A stretch of DNA of 64,000 nt from assembly GCA_013400155.1 (NCBI GenBank), contig VXBM01001905.1, positions 35,583 through 99,582 of the forward strand, read 5' to 3'. Both the position numbers and the translations under genes were made by a program. The notes beneath the pieces were generated by a model. The model was not told the DNA's origin. It was given only the letters and a program-made list of their open reading frames with translations, and did no database searches. Below are positions 48,788-60,759 of the stretch, piece after piece (the first letter of the stretch is position 1; each line of letters starts with the position of its first letter). Source of the DNA: Helopsaltes ochotensis (lineage: Eukaryota; Chordata; Aves; Passeriformes; Locustellidae).

Positions 48788-49007
48788 GATAAGAATTAAG
48801 ATTGAAAGGAACTTCCGAAGTCATCAAGTCCTGTCCCCTGCTGTTGAAGGCGACCACATCATACGAGATCTTTCAAACACGTATCTGGTTCCATCTTGAA
48901 ACCATTTAGGTTTCTTGCCCTCACTGCTCCTACTGAGAGGCTGTCTTTCTTCTCATGGTTATAAAACCTTCTTCTAATTTCCAGCCTAAATATGTCCAGG
49001 GCAGTTT
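48788..49007 (-). mobile_element. old CR1 LINE fragment
   Basis: The plus strand shows AATTAAGATTGAAAGGAAC, TCATCAAGTCCTGTCCCC, GGTTTCTTGCCCTCACTGC, CTACTGAGAGGCTGTC and CTTCTAATTTCCAGCCTAAA. This is the order of an old CR1 subfamily read from its 3' end in reverse. Divergence is clearly higher than in the other CR1 copies, implying an older insertion. Confidence 0.8.
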
Positions 49008-50689
49008 GGGCTTTGTGTTTAATAGATACAGAGAAAATAAATTAGTCACCAACTTGCTTTAATTTATGAGCATCAAGCTTTTGATACACATGTCTAAGGA
49101 CCTACTGCTTCTGTGGGTATTTTTTGTTCATGGGAAGATGTCTGGGTGAGGGGAAAGTGGGACAGCCCTGCCAGGGGCAAGGGAACAAAAAGAGAAGGAA
49201 AGGGAGGAATGGGAAACAAGAAGATAGAGGTGTTTTAAAGGAAATTTTGCCCCCTGAGCTGGGGCAAGGGCCAGGAAGAATGTGTTAGAAGATAATGAGG
49301 CTTGGTAATGAGCAACAGAGAAATTGTGGGGTGAAAGGCACTTTTAAGAAAAATAGATGGTGATGCAGGTAAAACACAAGCAAACAAATAGTCTTTATGC
49401 AACAGGCAAGCAGATGGGAAAAAATGCAACATAAAAGGAGAGGGTTTACGAAGAGTTTAGAGCAGGGGAAAAAAAAGAAGGAACCAATTCAGCAATAAAA
49501 ATTAAAATGGTTTCAAGTGTAGGGGTGTCGAGCTTGTGGAGGCACACTCCAGTTCTGCTCCACGAGCTGGCTGGAGATAAGCTCTTCTCTCAGTTGTAAA
49601 TCTCAAAATTGAGAAACGAAGGCTTAGTCTTAATGAAAAAAAAAATCTTTAGAATGCAGAAATGTACTTTCTGAGAATATTTTAACATTATTTCTTGGAG
49701 AGAATGAGCTTGAAGAGTGAATGAATGGTAAAAAGTTGTTTTCTGGTGCTCAACAAAGCTCTTTGCTCTGCTGGTCTGTTGAGAAGTTGATTGTTACTAT
49801 GGCAAATATGAATACTAAAGGAGAAGCCATCCCCTTCATCAAAACAGGCTTCAAATAACAAAAGAATTTCTAACAAATCAGATAATTTTGAAAAAAGGGT
49901 GGAGCTTTTTCCGCTCCCCAAGGCTAGCACCCTATGGCAGCATTAGGTGCGGGAATGCAGGGATGGAGTAAAGAAAATGTGGGGCAACAGGAATACAAGT
50001 GGGTGAAAACACAGACCTTTGTACTGAGCCAGCACTGAAAGTCCTGCAAAGAGAAGTATTTACTTGTAGCTCACGCCAGACATTAAATTCCAAGTTGCAG
50101 AATATCCGGTGGATGAGTGAAGGAGCTGTGAGATGCCCTGAAGTGCTGCATTTATGGCCAACGAGGATCTTGTGTTGCAGTGACCGAGCGGTGCTTTTTG
50201 CTTACCTCGCCTGGAACTCAGTGGGAAGGAATTTACCAATCTCCCTGTATTTCAAAACCATCCTCTCAAGCTAAAGAGAATTAATATCTTTATGTCTTTT
50301 ATGTGAGCCTGGTGTTGCCAGCACAGTCCCAATCTGCAAATTATCCAGAATTCATTCAAGAGCATTTGTCTTGCACTACTTTGTTTTATTCAGAGCTCTG
50401 TAAGTTGTTCCTTTATTTGATTTTTTTTTCTCTTCTCAGATGCACACATATGAAATGGATGGTTTCTGTCCTTTTAGAAAGAGAGCTAGTTTCCATCAGG
50501 CCAATTAATGAAGGGGATGGGATCTTTGGTGTTTGCACCAGGGGTTGCCATCTGATCAGCGAGCTGGGGGCATTGCCTGCATCTTAGTACAAGTCATCAG
50601 GTGGCAAATTCACCAAGGAGTCTGCCAGCTGTTTAACTTCATTACAGTTTGTCATTATGTCTGCCTCCTTTTTTTTCTTTTAATTATTT
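49008..50689. other. noncoding sequence, no gene seen
   Basis: Unique DNA with purine-rich stretches near 49140-49240 and 49440-49500. Nothing was recognised. Confidence 0.5.
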
Positions 50690-50920
50690 TTTTATTTCTA
50701 TGTTTAATCACCTAATATCATTTTTATCAGCTTGTCAGGGTGTGGGAGAGAGCGGTGGGGAATTAGTTTCACTTTCTCATATTACATATCTATTTTGGTA
50801 AAATATTATGGCAAGTTCACATCTCTCCCACTTTGAAACAATAAGATTCAAGTGAACTAATTAAGCCTGTGAGTACCAAAGCATCTAATTAGCGTTAACT
50901 CTTAGCTGTAAAACCAAGAT
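50690..50920. promoter_or_regulatory. candidate conserved noncoding element
   Basis: Includes GGGGAATTAGTTTCAC, GAACTAATTAAGCC, CATCTAATTAGCG and CAATAAGATTCAAG. Two TAATTA cores lie about 40 bp apart in a repeat-free AT-rich block. Confidence 0.25.
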
Positions 50921-52549
50921 AGGTGTCTACACTGCAAGATACATTTCTGCATGGTTTAAAATGCATGATGAGGCAGGAATGGGCATCCGGAGAGTTGCCT
51001 AAAGGTAGCACTTTCCCAGCTCAAAGAAGCCACTTGATTTTGATGGAAGCATGTTGTTGTCAGTATGACAAAGCTATCAGGTACAGTCAGAGAGCTGAGC
51101 ACCCGTTCCAAAGGTATCTTCATCTGCAGTTTGATGAGGCATCGAACAAATCACTCTTCCTGCCTTATGGCTTGGCCACAAAAAGGGAGACGACTTTCTT
51201 TTGTGCCATTTGTGTATTCTGGATGTGGAGGTGTGTTGCAGCTTTGGTGGAGATCTAAGAATTGGTTAACTTGTACGTGATTTTAAGAGGGCAATTAATA
51301 GTGAGATTGGAAATTGAAATTCTAGCTATTCAACATTTGCTGTATGTGCCATGCCTGATTTCAGATGCTGTGCCTGCAGTGGAAGCTCATTCTTGCATGG
51401 ACATCAATCCAAAAATAGCTGTTGTTACAAAAAAAATAGTTTAAAAAATCCTGTGGGCTTCTGAGGTATCTTTGCATCCAGATATACTGAAACATTATGA
51501 ATTTAGGCTGATGTAATGCATGCAGTGGTGTCCGTCTTTTGCTTCAGAAAAAAGCTGCTTTGATACATATCAAGGTGATTCTGAACATTCTTCACATCTT
51601 GTTCAAGAAGCTGCTTCACGATAGTGATCCAAATTTCACCGGAGATTCTCGTTTGTGAATACACTCACTGTATAAATCACACTTTCCCCACCTCCTCCTC
51701 TGCCAGCTCTTGTGTCTGCTGGCTGCGTTCAGAAAATTTCCTCTATCCCAGAAGGTCAGAACAAGTGCTACCAGTGGTGAGATCCCCTTCTATGGAATCT
51801 CCATTCAGATTCCCTGGGGGTCTGGAGCTGTGCTGATTGCTCTCCAAATTACTGCATTTCTCTAACTGGCTTTAGTGTCTCAAAAATTTACTCTGTTCCT
51901 GACCTTCTCAGACCTCTCAGCTGGAAGTTTTCCACAACGCCATCAAACTGCATGCTGTAACCTTTAAAAAAAAAAAAATGTTGTTAACGTAGGTCAAAAA
52001 TCACGAATGCATTTTAGGTTTGATTTCTCTTTCAGAAATTCCAAATTATGCTGCACATTGGAAAGGCCTGCCTTGGCTCGGAGCCATTCTGATAGATGTC
52101 ACATTGCTAAACAAGATGGGCTTAGAAATACGCCTCAATGTTTCCTCTTTTTATTTCAAACAAATACAAGCAGTAGATTAACATTTGGCTGACCCTGGCA
52201 ACAATTGCTAAATGTAATGTTCAGAGCAACCTAACACTCTGATACTCTGTGGTTCCTCCACAGCAGAACATTGTTTTCAAACAGCTTTCCAAGTTGTGCA
52301 AAAATTGTGGGCATTTCTAGAAACGTACTGGCCAGCAGCTCTGGTGCCATCCAAATTATGTGGCCAGATGATGTGAGAGGGGCTTTTTCTTGACTTTGTT
52401 GTGCAAGGTGTTCCTCCAAGCTGGCCATTTGCTTCAAGTGGTCGATTAAAAACCATAGTTTTGTATCTGTTATAAAGTTTGTGTGTGATTATACCGCCCA
52501 GAAAAAAAAGCTTTCGATGAACAGGGAAGCCCACGCCAAAAAGCGTGTA
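50921..52549. other. noncoding sequence, no gene seen
   Basis: Unique DNA. The 111-codon frame at 50923-51258 and the minus-strand frames at 52231-52534 lack domain signatures. Short poly-A at 51966-51978. Confidence 0.5.
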
Positions 52550-53160
52550 AGCAAGTGATAGAGTCCAATCACGTGAGAGAAAATTAAATTTTCATATCTC
52601 GTAAATGAAATATACATTCGGGACTCTCTCTAGTGACCTCCAGACTCTGTAATTTTTGGATGGGAGCTAAAGATCTAAATCATGCAGCCACAACGGCCCG
52701 TAATGTGCAAGTGGCGGGTTTTGCCTTGCTGTGGGCCTGCGACGGTAAACAAATGGAACCAGTTTTGGAGAACTGCTATTGACAGTAAAATTCTAATTTT
52801 GCTCCAGCTCCCAGAACAGATGTACCTCAGAGTCCATAGACTGCAATACTTAACTGCAGCTACTCAGCTGTGACCTTCAGCCTCAGGCTCACTGCAATAA
52901 AATTTTCATGCAACCATATGGAAGAATATTTTAATAGAGATTTACTGTCAGTAACTGTCCCAAAGGAGCAAATAAGGAAGCTGTAACATATTGCGTACAG
53001 TAAATCAAGGGGACTTCAATGGAAAAACGAAACCTCCCTGAGGCAAGCATCTTTAAAATTACAGGCAACACTTTGTACAAATATGTGTACAAAGGACTAG
53101 TTATGCACTCAGTTAAGAGACGCAGAATGGGTTTGATTTTAAGATATATTTATTAGAATT
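52550..53160. promoter_or_regulatory. candidate conserved noncoding element next to a CpG island
   Basis: Repeat-free AT-rich block with CCAATCACGTGAGAG (E-box CACGTG), ATTAAATTTTCATATC, GGTAAACAAATGG (forkhead-like), AATATTTTAATAGAG and TTTTAAGATATATTTATTAG. It passes directly into the CpG-dense segment that follows, a pairing often seen where a distal enhancer sits beside an orphan CpG island. Confidence 0.3.
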
Positions 53161-53166
53161 TATTTA

Positions 53167-53386
53167 TCGTGTTCCGTAGGTGCTAATGGGGGGAAGGGGG
53201 GACATCTAGCCGGGCTCACCGGCGGCTGCTGTGCAAGTTTGATTTCATCAGATGCGATGCAAAATGGGCAAAAAGCGGAGGGAGGGAGGGAGAAGGAGCG
53301 CGGAGCGGATGAGCTCGCAGGGCAAACCGCGTCTCCCAGCCAACACCACGGCAGCGGTGCTCTCTCAGCCCCTCTGACCACGCTGC
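53167..53386. promoter_or_regulatory. small CpG-rich island, possible orphan promoter or enhancer
   Basis: I count 16 CpG dinucleotides in about 220 bp, while most of the window has very few. The segment includes GCCGGGCTCACCGGCGGC, GGAGCGCGGAGCGG and ACCGCGTCTCC, and a short GGGA repeat near 53279-53294. No credible exon or initiation codon context was found. It is too short for strict CpG-island criteria at a housekeeping promoter, but it stands out sharply. Confidence 0.45.
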
Positions 53387-55189
53387 AGGGTTCTAGTTAA
53401 AAGCAATTAACCCCTGCAAGCCTGGGGGAACCAGCAGGGAACGAAGGGGAAACTCCAGAAGCAACCAGGAGGCACAAATGCCATAGCTTTGGAAGCGTGT
53501 CGGAGCTGCTCCCTGTTGGTGCTCCCCTGGGTGCAGGCAGACAAATCTGGGAAGCAGGAATCAGCAGAGGCCTGTCTGTTTGGAGGTCTTCAGGGAGATC
53601 ATAATTCCTTTTATAGGGCTTCAGTCTCTTGCCCTTTCCTTTGGCAGTACGTTTTCGGGAATTCCTGCAAATGGATAAAGGCAAACAGGAATCTGAATTT
53701 CCCCTCTAGTCTCACGCTGCTCACACACACTTGTTTTTGTTCCCCTAACAAAGCTAATAACATGACAAGGCAATAAATCAGGATCAAGTAGATTAAATGC
53801 TGACAGAGGTAAGACCATTTATCCTTTGAAATGTTCACGTGAAAAGCAGCTTACCTGAGAGCACGCAGGTGTCTGTTAAGTACACTACTGACTTAGGAAG
53901 TATGTGATGAAAAAAAGGGCATAGCAAAGCCCAGGGAAAAGAAATAGCCAAGTGGCAGGGAACAAATCCGCCTTTTTGCAAGGAAAGTGGAGTATTGCGT
54001 ACGAGGGTCCCACCAAGCCACAAAAATGAGGCAATTGCCGAATTTGATTAAAGTAAAAAAAATTTATATATTCTTTTAGGTAAATTTTTGAGGGCGGAAG
54101 ACTTTTAAGGAGTGTCCTCTGCTTAGGAGGGCTGTAGGGATACAGATCCCAGGGCTGGGGTGCATTAATGCTTATTGCTTTGAATGGATTGTATAAAGCT
54201 TATTGCTGTGAAGGAGAAGTAGCAGGGTGTATCTCAATAAAAAACTGCGAAGAAAGGCATTACAGCCCTGCCATAAACCTGTGCATTTGGTGGGTAGGCA
54301 AACATGACAGGAGAGAATGAGAAAAACCAAAATGTTCTCCATTTTTGCAAGTAAATATGCTGTGTAAAAGGAGCTGCACAGCATCTCCTGTATTCTCTTA
54401 GAGTGCTCTGTGAGGCTCTGCATTTTGACTAATTAAATGGTGCAAAGTGACCCCTAGAAAGCAAAAAGCACTTTTAAGTGGTCCTTTAAGTCTGGTCTCT
54501 GAAAGGCTGCTGTTGTTATCAGTGACCTAATTCCAGAAGAACTTTATGATTTCCAACTGCTATTTCAAAGGAAGGACAGGTTTTAACTTTAGAACATCTC
54601 ATGTCTATTCTGGATAGAAATTAGAGGTGTTTTAAAGAAAAAAAAAATCTTAGGAAGGAATATTTTTCGGTTTTGATTTTCAGCCATCTCTTTCTTTGTA
54701 CTTTGCAAACCATTCGTTTCTGTGCTCTAAAATGGGATGGGAAAAGGTGGGTGGCAGCTGTGGGATCCCCTCCTTTGCTCCTCACATGTGCCCTCTTAGA
54801 GGTGAGAATTCCTTACTTGCCATGAGTCTGAGCACCTCCATCTCTCTGAAATCTTGCTGTGCTGTGAAACATCAGCTACAGGCATGTTAGAAAAGGAGCT
54901 TTTAGTGACTGAAAGCTGTGTTCTCCCCCAGACAACAATGTGCCACTATGTGGGGTTGTTTTTTTTTTTTTGATTCTTTTGTCAATTTTTGGTGGGGGTT
55001 TTGGTGCTGTCCCTAGCTCTGGATTCTGACTATAGGGTTTTTTTCCTTTTTGTTTCTATGTTCCTATTCCCGTCTTGAAATGCTCTGTTCAAAGAATACC
55101 AAAAAGAGAGGATCCTACAAGTTTTGTTTTGCTGAGTGACTGTTGACAGAGGCTTGTGAGGAGAGACAAATCACTGAGTCTCAGAGCAT
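53387..55189. other. noncoding sequence, no gene seen
   Basis: Unique DNA. GC is raised up to about 53.6 kb, then falls. Poly-T near 54959-54972. Nothing was recognised. Confidence 0.5.
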
Positions 55190-55500
55190 CAGAGAGATTG
55201 TCTCTTCTTAGCTCAGTATCATTTAATCACCTGCAGGCATCCCAATTACCATAAGCAGAATTACTACCCCAATTAAGCAGCAGTCCTTGCCACTTGGTGT
55301 CATTAGGCTTAATTTGGTTCCTTGGGAAGTGTCCTGATTAAGTTGATTACCTGATTAAGTGGGTGTACTCTATGTGATGGGCCTGATGCATCAGTGCTTT
55401 ATGTCAGTTCTGCTTGTTGATTAAAGTGCTATTATGGCAGCGTAGAAATGGAGTGATGCCAAGGTGAATCTGGCCCATTGGTTTCAGCAGTCCTCGTCCA
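55190..55500. promoter_or_regulatory. candidate conserved noncoding element with repeated GATTAAG words
   Basis: CCCAATTACC, CCCAATTAAGC, GGCTTAATTTGG and two exact copies of CCTGATTAAG (55333-55342 and 55350-55359) only 17 bp apart, plus TGTTGATTAAAG. The clustering suggests repeated binding of homeodomain-type factors. This is inference from motifs. Confidence 0.3.
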
Positions 55501-56536
55501 AGCTTGCAAAACACTTTGTATTTTTAGCAGGAAGTCACTGGGCACAAATTACCCACGGGTTTGTGATTCCGTAGTGTTGGAGAAAATAAAATTGTGGTGA
55601 AATTGGACAGGCATTTTTGAGTTTTTTTGTTTTTTTGGTTTTTTTTCCTTCTAAGAATAAGAAAGTGAAATTTTCTCTCTGCAAAGGGGATGGTTGATGT
55701 GGTGGAAATGGTCTTGAGGAACATTTGGAATTTAAAGAGAGTGGAAAAAAACCCAACCCTTAACAGCTCAGATTGCTCCTATTTTGCCCTGCTTTTCCAC
55801 GCTTAAAAATATTGGTGTAGCATATCAACCCATTTCAGCCCTGAGCTAGAAAACTGCTGTCTGAGAATACAGTCACAATTATGTTTTTAAATGCTTTTTT
55901 TAATCTCTGTTTGTGGTTCTTGGCTATCTCTGGGTCTAACGTGGAATATCAGAGTATCAGGAGACACATGATTGACATCATCAAAATCAGTGATGTCATA
56001 GGAGAGATTAATTAGGGGGGAAAAAAAAATCACATAATTTCTGGCCCAGCCAGAAGTAAGAGGAAACAGAAGTAAAACTAGTAAAGCAATGTCTGGGATG
56101 ACTTTCTTTTCTATTATAGGAATAAAACATGTGGGATATTGCTGAAGTGTTCCATCTTTTGTTATAATGGCAGTACTCAAAATCTACAGGTGGATCTTTG
56201 AGAAGTGACTCCGTATCTAAACGAAACCTTTCATGAAATCATTCATCTCAGCTGCCTTTGGGCACATTTGTTGTAGGAGTCTGTATTGGGATGTTGTGTC
56301 TAGGTGTCTTTCACAGGTAGGGGAGCAACACAGCAGCTTTTGGGGTGCAACCTGGAATAGAGGTCTCATCCTAAAGGATGCTTTAGGATGAGGTGCCCTG
56401 GCAGTGTAAAGTGAGTCTCTCCAGCTCACTCAGAGGTCAATATCGGTGCTGCAGGCACCCCAACTTGGCAAGGTGAATCAAAACCCCACTTTTCACTAAG
56501 GTGCTGCTACTGGGTTGCAAATGTGCCCATGACTAT
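55501..56536. other. noncoding sequence with a perfect 12-bp hairpin
   Basis: Unique DNA. At 56365-56392 the arms CTCATCCTAAAG and CTTTAGGATGAG flank a GATG loop. T/G-rich run at 55620-55650. No gene. Confidence 0.5.
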
Positions 56537-56976
56537 CAATGCCTCAAGTTTCAGCTCTCATGTTTTCCAGGCTCTGTGCTGCCCAGGGTGCAGCTCTGAG
56601 CTCACACTCAGGGTCACTCAGCTCTGCACAGAGCAGGGACACAAAACAAATCCTGTTCCTGCTGCACACCAAGGACAACTTTCAGTCCCAAGAGCACAGA
56701 CAAGGGTGGGCTGGAGGGAGGAACGAGAAGGATGGGACCTCACAGCCTGGAGCTGGAATTGGACAATTAAACCCCAATGTGCAAATGGACCAAAACTTGT
56801 AAAAATGTAAGATCTCATGACTGATCAGCAATTTTGTGACCATTCTTAGTCCACCTTGGGTGTAGCCCTGGTCAGGCCCTGTCCTGCCCAAGGTGCACCC
56901 TAAAGGTCTTTCAGTAAATCCCTCCTTTATCCTCTGGCTCTGCCCAGTCTCTGTTTCAGGCCTTCCCAAGGCATCA
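56537..56976 (+). mobile_element. solo LTR of the same avian ERV family, copy C
   Basis: A 440-bp element, inverted relative to copies A and B. Its 3' end keeps AGGCATCA, while the expected TGATGCCT start reads CAATGCCT. Flanks CTAT (56533-56536) and CTTT (56977-56980) match at three of four positions, a decayed target duplication. The polyadenylation signal has changed from AATAAA to AGTAAA, and a small deletion removes part of U5 near 56960. These lesions make it look the most decayed of the three. Predicted peptides over it on both strands are by-products of the LTR. Confidence 0.88.
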
Positions 56977-59900
56977 CTTTCAGCAGAACACGTTGACAAA
57001 GGAATCTGCCCATCTGGCACGAGATGGAGGGGTGGTATCTCGCCTTACTTTTATCTCTTGTCCCTTTCATCCGGAACATATTGCTGCAACTGGAGTTAAT
57101 GCAGCTGTTGGCAATGATATGAACATATTCGGTTTTATTTTTTCCCTCCCATTAGGTTTTCTTGGAGGACAGGAAGCAATTTTCCCTCCTGTCATGCCAT
57201 TTATCTAAGGATAAAGGAGGAGGGATGCAAACCTGCGTTAAACTACCTTTGCTAACAGAAGTCAGTTGTCCAGCCATATCTGTTTGATCTGTCCAGCTGA
57301 TGGAAGAGATACAGCACTGACTAAGCTGACACTATATTTTCTGGACAGTTAGCCAGCTTTTATCCATCTTTTGGTGGCCCTGTACAGTTAAAGGGGAGAA
57401 AGAAGGCAGCCCAAAGGGCTAATCAGAGCAATACCCTAGTTTAGGTGCTTTGAAAGCCTAAATGTGATATGCTAGCAGTGGAGGTTCTCCATTTAAAAGA
57501 TCCTTAAAATAGCACACAGCTGTTGTGATACCTGTGTCTTTCCCTCTTACCCTTTCCTCTCTAAAAATCATTCATCCCTAAACACTCCTGCATGAGGACT
57601 GCTTAGGGAATGGAGATGTTTCATTTGTTAGACTCTATCCAGGGAGCCTACTTGTCTAGCTGACTTTTCAGATCCATCCAATCTGTGCTGGGAACTGGCT
57701 TTCCTAGGAAAAGAACCTTTTCCTAGATATTTTCTCTTGCATTTACAATAACTTCTTCAAAGCAGATCTTCTACCTCACACTATGTGAATTGAAAACACT
57801 GGTTTGGACAGCAGTATCCAAAAATGCCTTCTGAGGTACGTGAACCTGTGAGATAGAGGTGTGCATCGTTAGATGAACTTTCAAATCTCCTCTTCCTTTG
57901 GAGAGCTCAACCTAGCTTTGATTCCCATCAGCATGAGCAACAGCCTGAGCTGAGGAAATGATCCTGAACCTCGTTTGTAAGCACTCGTGGGTCAGGTTGA
58001 AAATCAGGATCCCCGTTACGAAGTTGGGCTGATAGACAGCAGCTGGAGGATCTGGCCCTCTGTGCCGACATCTCCTACGTGTGTACATTCAGCTGTTGGG
58101 ACCTGAGCACGTTGTTCTCTCCGTCTTTGCAATCTGGCAAGACCCTACAGTGCCCTGAAAGGTTACAGATGTGGCCATAACGTTTGCATGAATGCTTGCT
58201 CAGCTGCACGCATCGCAGCTACTTGAGCCTGACTCCTCCTTGGAATCGAGTGAAGGAGGAGCAGGGATTTCTGTAGCGAGTGCACCTTGAAAATAAGAAC
58301 ATAAACACCCGCTGCAGCACAGGATTCCCCAGGCTAGCCATAATTTGGGCTAGTAGGCCATATTCCGTAGTGAAAGATCCATACGGGAGCGTTTCCTGCT
58401 TGCATGTCCAGCTGCCTTTGGCTGCTTAGCCTGAATGATTTTCAGAAGCATCAGCATTCAGCAAGGGAGCTCAGCCTCCTGTAGATTTTGCCACACGTGC
58501 CTCAGCTTGGCTTTTGCTGAATTTCAGGCCTAAACCTATTTATTTACGCTGCCTCCTTGTTTTTTGCTCCTGAAGATATGATCCCTTTCCTCAGAGGTCA
58601 GCAATGATATTCACATTTCAGTGTGGCACGGCTGGGATAGGCAGAAGGAGCCCCTGTGGCTGTTCCAAGCGTGGTGTGAGTGATCTGTTCCTTGTTCCCT
58701 GCCTGGGCCACACGTTCAAGGTCTGTTCTTTCATTTTGACTGGCCAGGCAGCCCATGAAGAGTCACTTCTTTGTGCCTGGATAAACACAGCACTTAGGAT
58801 CTAGTCGGAGTATTCATAGCAAATGTACTAAAAATGCTTTCTGAGACAGCTCTTCAGTACTTCGTTTGGGGTCACTCCCTCTGAAAACTCTTGCCAGCAA
58901 ACTTGTTCACTGGAATACTGACAGGAAGAAAACACAGAAAAGGTGAAAACATAATTGAATCCAATTCCTTTCAAATTGGAATGAATGAATGAATGACTGA
59001 ATATTGCTGTAAAATATTTGCAGCAACCTCCCAGATGTCTATCTTAGACTTTGGATGAACTTGGCTCAGAAATACCGGTTTTTATTTTTAAAAAAAGAAG
59101 TTTTTGGACAACATTTTACAACCCATAATAAATAAGGAATATTAAATCACATACAGTTTTTCCTAGCTGATAAAGTAAAAAGTGTCTGTATCCTACCAAT
59201 ATATCATTGTCTCCAAGTGAGATTTGGTACCTTAGAACTGGGAATGGGCCTGGCTCCCCCAAATTGAGTACTTCTCTGCATTTTTTGGGGTACGAGCGCT
59301 AGGTTTGTAAATATGTATTCCTGCAGCTTTCAGTGGGATAACCAGGATGCTCTGTGCTCTGTCATGTATTTATAATATGAGATAAATCATCAGGATGTGT
59401 CTTGAGAGATTTCCACTATTACAGAGCTCGGAAACTTCATGAGAAAAGATCATCTCCCAGAGTTCGTGTCTTGCTGAGGTCAAAACCTTGTAAGAACACA
59501 GCTATTCTAAAGAATTAAATGTGAACCTGATGTTAGCACTGATTTAATCTTGCTCATAAACTTCCAACTCCAGCCAAAACCCTCTCTACATGCGGATAGC
59601 AGAGATGACAGCTTGATGGATCTGAAACTTTAAGCACTGTGTACAGTTGGGATTGCTAAGTAGGATGAGGGATATGTAAAACCTTGGATAGTCCTGTTAG
59701 GACGTATAAGCCTCTCACAGTTTTGTCAGGTGAAGAGCAAGGATGGATTTATGTGTTGTGATGGAGGAAACTGGGACTGTTCTACCAATGAATGCTAGGA
59801 AAACTCTCACATTGTCTCCCAGGAGTTGCATGCCTGCATAAGCCAAGGGGATTCAAAACTGATGGTTCTGCATGCCAGGGGCCACAACCTTCACAGAGTG

Positions 59901-60681
59901 CAAGTGGTTTTGGAAGATCCCTGAAAAAGAATGAGACCCTCAAGTAATAGAGGGTATTTTTAGGGATTTTGGTTGGTCGGTTTGTTTTTACAGTTAAAGG
60001 AAATGAAAGGAAAGCCCCAACTTGATTTCTCCTTGTAAATTAATCTGTGCTAATTATTGCTATTCATCGAACAGTGTGCCCTCAAGGTCCCAAATGTGCA
60101 GAGACTTGTGCAGCTATTTTATGTAGCTATTGAATCCAGAACTGACAAACAACTGCCTGCAAAGTGAAAGGTACATGTCATTGCAGGATTTGGGGAGGAG
60201 GAGGAGGAGTTATCATTGTTATTTTAAGAGCCCAAACAAAACAAGGGTGGGTGGAAAACATAAAATAATTCTCTTTATTCAAACACAATTCCTGATCAAT
60301 TGCTTTCTTTGGGGCTTTCTAGCTAAGCCTTGTGCAGGAGAAAGCAGTAAGGAATCACAAGTGAATGACAAAATCAATCGAAGGCAGGAAAGAAAAACAG
60401 CCCCCTTGGTTTTGATAAGTATCAGTTCTGTTTCCTATGCCTTGGCTTCACCCAGAGCCAGTTGAAATCAATAACATCCCTCCTTTGGCTTCAGAGCACT
60501 TTGGGTGAAAGCCTGCTTGCTGCACATGGCTGTTTTCCGCTGTACAAAAGCACTGGGCTGTGGAAAAACCATCCTGGACCTCGTGCTGTGTGCAGGGTGT
60601 CCTGCAACCCAGCTCTGTCCTGCAGAAACATCCCGAGCCTTTCCCCTTGCAACAGCTCGTGGCTCAGAGAGAAAATGTTCA
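56977..60681. other. noncoding sequence, no gene seen
   Basis: Unique DNA. Short (AATG)n at 58979-58995. A 9-bp inverted pair with 11-bp loop at 58233-58261 is within chance expectation. Nothing else was recognised. Confidence 0.5.
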
Positions 60682-60759
60682 CTGGAGGGTGTGCTGGGGG
60701 GCATCAACATCAGCTGTGTCCTGGAGGGTGTGCTGGGGGGCATCAACATCAGCTGTGTC
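60682..60759. repeat. perfect 39-bp tandem duplication
   Basis: Units 60682-60720 and 60721-60759 are identical, begin CTGGAGGGTGTGCTGGGGGG, and are followed by four more matching bases. Because 39 is a multiple of three, the duplication keeps frame in overlapping open frames of 93-126 codons here, but none of these looks like a real protein. Confidence 0.95.
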
